Source of the DNA: Nisaea acidiphila
GTDB taxonomy: Bacteria > Pseudomonadota > Alphaproteobacteria > Thalassobaculales > Thalassobaculaceae
Length of the DNA stretch: 64,000 nucleotides
Direction of reading: 5' to 3'
NCBI RefSeq assembly: GCF_024662015.1
Contig: NZ_CP102480.1
Span: 4,148,501-4,212,500, forward strand
Below, piece by piece: positions 61,601-64,000 of this stretch. Position 1 is the first letter of the stretch. Every line of letters starts with the position of its first letter. The notes below the pieces were generated by a model that had not been told where the DNA came from, did no database searches, and saw nothing but the letters and a program-made list of their open reading frames with translations. The position numbers and the translations under genes were made by a program.

Positions 61601-62194
61601 TCAGTTCTCGAAGATGAACACCACCTCACATTGAGCCGGTTCGCCCTGCCCGGGCGGTCGAGCGGGTTTCACAGACCGCAGGTCGGCGATCATTTCGCGG
61701 ACCATATTCCGCTCAATATCCACGCGCTCCAGGAGTCTGGCGAGATTGTCTTTGTCCGCACCCGCGCGCTTGATCCCGACTTTGTAGTAGACTTTCTCGA
61801 TGTCCCAGTCGCCCAAGTATCCGTAGTCCGCGAAGGAATAGGTTGGCTGGGAAAAGTATCGCAGCCCCGTCACCGACATCCCGCGAACATGCGTCGGATC
61901 GCCCCAGGCACCGTCGCTGCCCACATGCGGCATCGCCGCACGAAGGAGAGCCCCGTCGACGGAAACCCGATGCAGCTCTTCCATCATCGGCAGGATATTC
62001 CGGACATGCTCCAGGATATGGGATGCCCTGATCTCCGAGACGCTGTCGTCTTCCAGCGGCAGCTTGTTCTCGCCGCAGCATTCCAGGTCGAAGACGATGT
62101 CCACGCCGGGGCCGTCCCGGAAATCGAGATTGACCCAGCCTTCCATCGGCGATTTGCCGCATCCGATATTCAGTTTGTGCAGGGGCTTGGACAT
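61601..62194 (-). CDS. Class I SAM-dependent methyltransferase, paralogue B
   Basis: Start 62194 with CGGAG eight bases upstream; 197 residues. Motif I 'KLNIGCGKSPMEGWVNLDF', 'DIVFDLECCGENKLPLED', 'SHILEHVRNILPMMEELHRV', 'HVRGMSV.GLRYFSQP' mirror paralogue A along nearly the whole chain. It is separated from the GT41 gene by only 6 bases. The in-frame ATG at 62212 has no ribosome site. Presumably a sugar or protein methyltransferase of the same glycosylation pathway. Confidence 0.85.
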   Translation of the reverse strand: MSKPLHKLNIGCGKSPMEGWVNLDFRDGPGVDIVFDLECCGENKLPLEDDSVSEIRASHILEHVRNILPMMEELHRVSVDGALLRAAMPHVGSDGAWGDPTHVRGMSVTGLRYFSQPTYSFADYGYLGDWDIEKVYYKVGIKRAGADKDNLARLLERVDIERNMVREMIADLRSVKPARPPGQGEPAQCEVVFIFEN

Positions 62195-62306
62195 TCGGAC
62201 ACTCCGGGACATTGATCAGGCAGGCATCGCGTGTCTCCATCAAGCACATAACGCTGGTTGGCGATAGGGCGATCGTGCGGCCGGCGGGAACTCTGCCCCG
62301 ACGGCC

Positions 62307-63470
62307 TCAGATCGGGATTCCTCGGGCGGACAGCGAGCGGAAGAGGGCAAGTGCGCCGTCTTCCCAATCCGGCAGTTTGTCCGAGTGGGAGACTGTGTTT
62401 TCCAGCGCACCGAGACGGGAGCTTGCGATCCTGACCCGGTCGCCCAGCTTGTGGGTGAAGCCCTCGCCCGGCCGGTCCGCGTCGCGGTCCTCGGTCGGAG
62501 CGAAGAGGGTGCCGGTATAGAGCACGGCGCCATCCGGATATTGGTGGCAGTCGAACATCTGTTTCGCGAGATCTTCAGGGGCGCGGCTGATGACCCGCAT
62601 GGTGCTGGATCCGCTGAGTACGTAACCGTCGGTGCCGGAAACCTCTAGCGAGAGATCGGCGTTGCGGATTTCCTCCATGGTGAAATGCTGGTCGAGTAGA
62701 CGGATGAAAGGGCCTAGGCTGGCCGAGGCGTTGTTGTCTTTGGCTCGGCCGAGCAGCAGGGCGCTGCGGCCCTCGAAATCGCGCAGGTTCACGTCGTTGC
62801 CGAGGGTCGCGCCGACGATTTTTCCGTCCGGGGCGCAGACCAGCACGACTTCCGGCTCCGGGTTGTTCCAGTCGGAACGCGGATGCAGGCCGATGGATGC
62901 GCCGTGGCCGACGGAGGACATCGGCTGTGCTTTGGTAAAGATTTCCGCGTCCACGCCGAAGCCGACCTCGAGATATGGCGACCAGAGATCCTTCTCCAGC
63001 AGCGTCTCGCGCAGCTTCATCGCTTCCTCGGAGCCGGGCACGATGGAGAAGACGTCGTCGCCGATATCGCGGGCGAGCTGTTGCCGCGCTTCGTCGGCTT
63101 TCAGCGGGTTCCCTTTGGTCATTTCCTCGACAACGCGCTCGATCAGGCTGTTGGCAAAGGTGACGCCGGCAGCCTTGATCGCCTGCAGGTCAATCGGGGA
63201 GAGCAGGCGCGGGCATGTTGCGGCTGGATCGAAACTGGCCTCCAGAATGTCTGCGAGCTTGCCGAGGGTCGTGCCTTCGGCGCCGCGCACGATGCTCGCC
63301 GGGCAATTCGCCTTCAGGGCATGGGCGACGGTCGGAATGCGGGCTGTGATATCGACGACCTCGTCACCGCGCACCGTGCAGACGGCCGGCCCCGCAGGCG
63401 TCGAAACGCGGCCTAGCAGCGTTGCCTTGTCCAGGTCGGACGGCAGGTCCGTTTCGATGCGGTTGCTCAT
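62307..63470 (-). CDS. Fumarylacetoacetate hydrolase family protein
   Basis: 387 residues from ATG 63470 (GGAGGAACGACATC upstream). A variable N-terminal half is followed by the FAH catalytic half: 'YLEVGFGVDAEIFTKAQPMSSVGHGASIGLHP', 'NNPEPEVVLVCAPDGKIVGATLGNDVNLRDFEGRSALLLGRAKDN' with the ExE metal ligands, and 'FDCHQYPDGAVLYTGTLFAP'. Family members hydrolyse C-C bonds or hydrate/isomerise 2-oxoacids. This long subgroup is often an uncharacterised sugar-acid dehydratase-like protein; the substrate is not predictable. Confidence 0.88.
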   Translation of the reverse strand: MSNRIETDLPSDLDKATLLGRVSTPAGPAVCTVRGDEVVDITARIPTVAHALKANCPASIVRGAEGTTLGKLADILEASFDPAATCPRLLSPIDLQAIKAAGVTFANSLIERVVEEMTKGNPLKADEARQQLARDIGDDVFSIVPGSEEAMKLRETLLEKDLWSPYLEVGFGVDAEIFTKAQPMSSVGHGASIGLHPRSDWNNPEPEVVLVCAPDGKIVGATLGNDVNLRDFEGRSALLLGRAKDNNASASLGPFIRLLDQHFTMEEIRNADLSLEVSGTDGYVLSGSSTMRVISRAPEDLAKQMFDCHQYPDGAVLYTGTLFAPTEDRDADRPGEGFTHKLGDRVRIASSRLGALENTVSHSDKLPDWEDGALALFRSLSARGIPI

Positions 63471-63619
63471 GATGTCGTTCCTCCCATTTCCCCGACACTA
63501 GCGCGCTTCTGGCGGCGCGGCGATCCCTCGCGAAGGAGGGTAGGGCGGATTATGGCCTCTCTGGGATACAAAATACCAGAGCAAATGGTCGCAGGCGGGC
63601 GCCTCTGTTCGCAGAACGT

Positions 63620-64000
63620 TCAGGTAACGCTGCGAACCACCCGCTCGCGATGAAAAGTATAGATGCCGCTGGCGACCACGATGGCGGCGCCGATCACCGT
63701 CGCGAGGTCCGGCAGGTCGTCGTAGATCAGGTATCCCCAGAGCACGGCCCAGGGCAGCATGAGGTAATTCAGCGGCTGAAGCACACTGGCCGGTGCGAGC
63801 GACAGGGCCTTGATCAGCAGCCCGTGCCCGGTAAGGCCGATCACGCCGATCCCGGCCATCAGGGCGAGCCCCTGCCAGTCGGGCGTGATCCAGAAGAAAG
63901 GGCCGACGCAGGTCATGGCGAAGAGCCCGGTCACGCCGGTATAGAGCACGGTCGTACCGGCGTCGTCGTAGCGCGCCGCCCGGCGTGTCAGCACCTGGTA
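63620..64000 (-). CDS. EamA/DMT-family transporter, C-terminal part (5' end outside window)
   Basis: The reading frame stays open to base 64000, so the N-terminus is cut by the window. The visible 126 codons have four hydrophobic helices with 'GLTGHGLLIKALSLAPASVLQPLNYLMLPWAVLWGYLIYDDLPD', the signature of the second EamA repeat in drug/metabolite (DMT) carriers, such as the 10-TM inner-membrane exporters. Substrate not predictable. Confidence 0.82.
   Translation of the reverse strand, partial: YQVLTRRAARYDDAGTTVLYTGVTGLFAMTCVGPFFWITPDWQGLALMAGIGVIGLTGHGLLIKALSLAPASVLQPLNYLMLPWAVLWGYLIYDDLPDLATVIGAAIVVASGIYTFHRERVVRSVT

Noticed and set aside
1-64000. CRISPR arrays, tRNA or rRNA genes, insertion sequences, prophage
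   Set aside because: No regularly spaced repeats, cloverleaf sequences, rRNA blocks, transposase or phage structural genes were recognised when reading both strands.

Overview
This window is GC-rich chromosomal DNA with strong G/C bias at third codon positions, frequent GTG starts and tightly packed short operons on both strands. The gene content points to a free-living, aerobic or facultative alphaproteobacterium, probably Rhodospirillales-like and quite possibly marine. Supporting signs are a TAXI-type TRAP transporter, many amino-acid and acyl-CoA catabolic enzymes, an FNR/FixK-type box and Cu(I) CueR control. Genus cannot be fixed from the sequence alone. No rRNA, tRNA, CRISPR array, insertion sequence or prophage was seen, and no stretch longer than about 300 bases lacks a gene (the longest gaps, about 250 and 230 bases, are at 55929-56179 and 23648-23877).

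Layout. 1-3.9 kb: tail of an O-antigen ligase, a 3-hydroxyacyl-CoA/carnitine-type dehydrogenase coupled to a DadA-like oxidase, and an OmpA-type lipoprotein with its own terminator and a long inverted repeat. 4-15 kb: mostly metabolic and transport genes: DUF2817 zinc peptidase-like protein, sulfatase/phosphonate monoester hydrolase, HSL-type esterase, VOC protein, MFS transporter, membrane-anchored methyltransferase, Na/Pi cotransporter, S-formylglutathione hydrolase, and an M20 amidohydrolase translationally coupled to a hydratase. 15-20 kb: an alpha/beta hydrolase, a PAS-degenerate GGDEF-EAL protein, a two-TM protein and a pentapeptide-repeat protein. 20-23 kb: the two subunits of a 3-oxoacid CoA-transferase, split by an inverted serine/alanine-glyoxylate aminotransferase. 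23.8-27.2 kb: a complete TAXI-TRAP uptake operon with a 74-residue membrane protein.

27-43 kb: thioesterase, 2-hydroxyacid dehydrogenase, DUF924 protein, three tandem paralogous lipoproteins of unrecognised family, acyl-CoA dehydrogenase, Hsp20 behind an FNR-like class II promoter, FAD-linked 2-hydroxyacid dehydrogenase, Sua5/TsaC, orphan ParA, CysQ, YedK/HMCES, a large PAS-GGDEF-EAL protein and an AlkA-type glycosylase. 43.5-47.3 kb: YjbQ and a copper module (Cys-rich Cu(I) P-type ATPase, CueR, membrane-tethered cytochrome c) behind a canonical 19-bp-spacer MerR-type promoter. 47.4-49.1 kb: an autoregulated TetR-MFS pair with a perfect palindromic operator. 49-52 kb: old-yellow-enzyme oxidoreductase, M20 amidohydrolase, P-loop kinase-like protein. 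52-56 kb: a GT2 glycosyltransferase overlapping an 888-residue GtrA-domain fusion, then an EF-hand protein. 56.7-64 kb: PaiB-like protein, aldehyde dehydrogenase, a glycosylation cassette (methyltransferase, OGT/GT41-like transferase, paralogous methyltransferase), a fumarylacetoacetate-hydrolase family protein and a truncated EamA transporter.

The most noteworthy signals are the triplicated two-cysteine lipoproteins, the GtrA fusion, the methyltransferase-GT41-methyltransferase cassette, the precisely spaced FNR-like promoter of hsp20, and the copper operon that ends in a cytochrome c. Function assignments come from motif recognition in the translated sequence; no database search was run.
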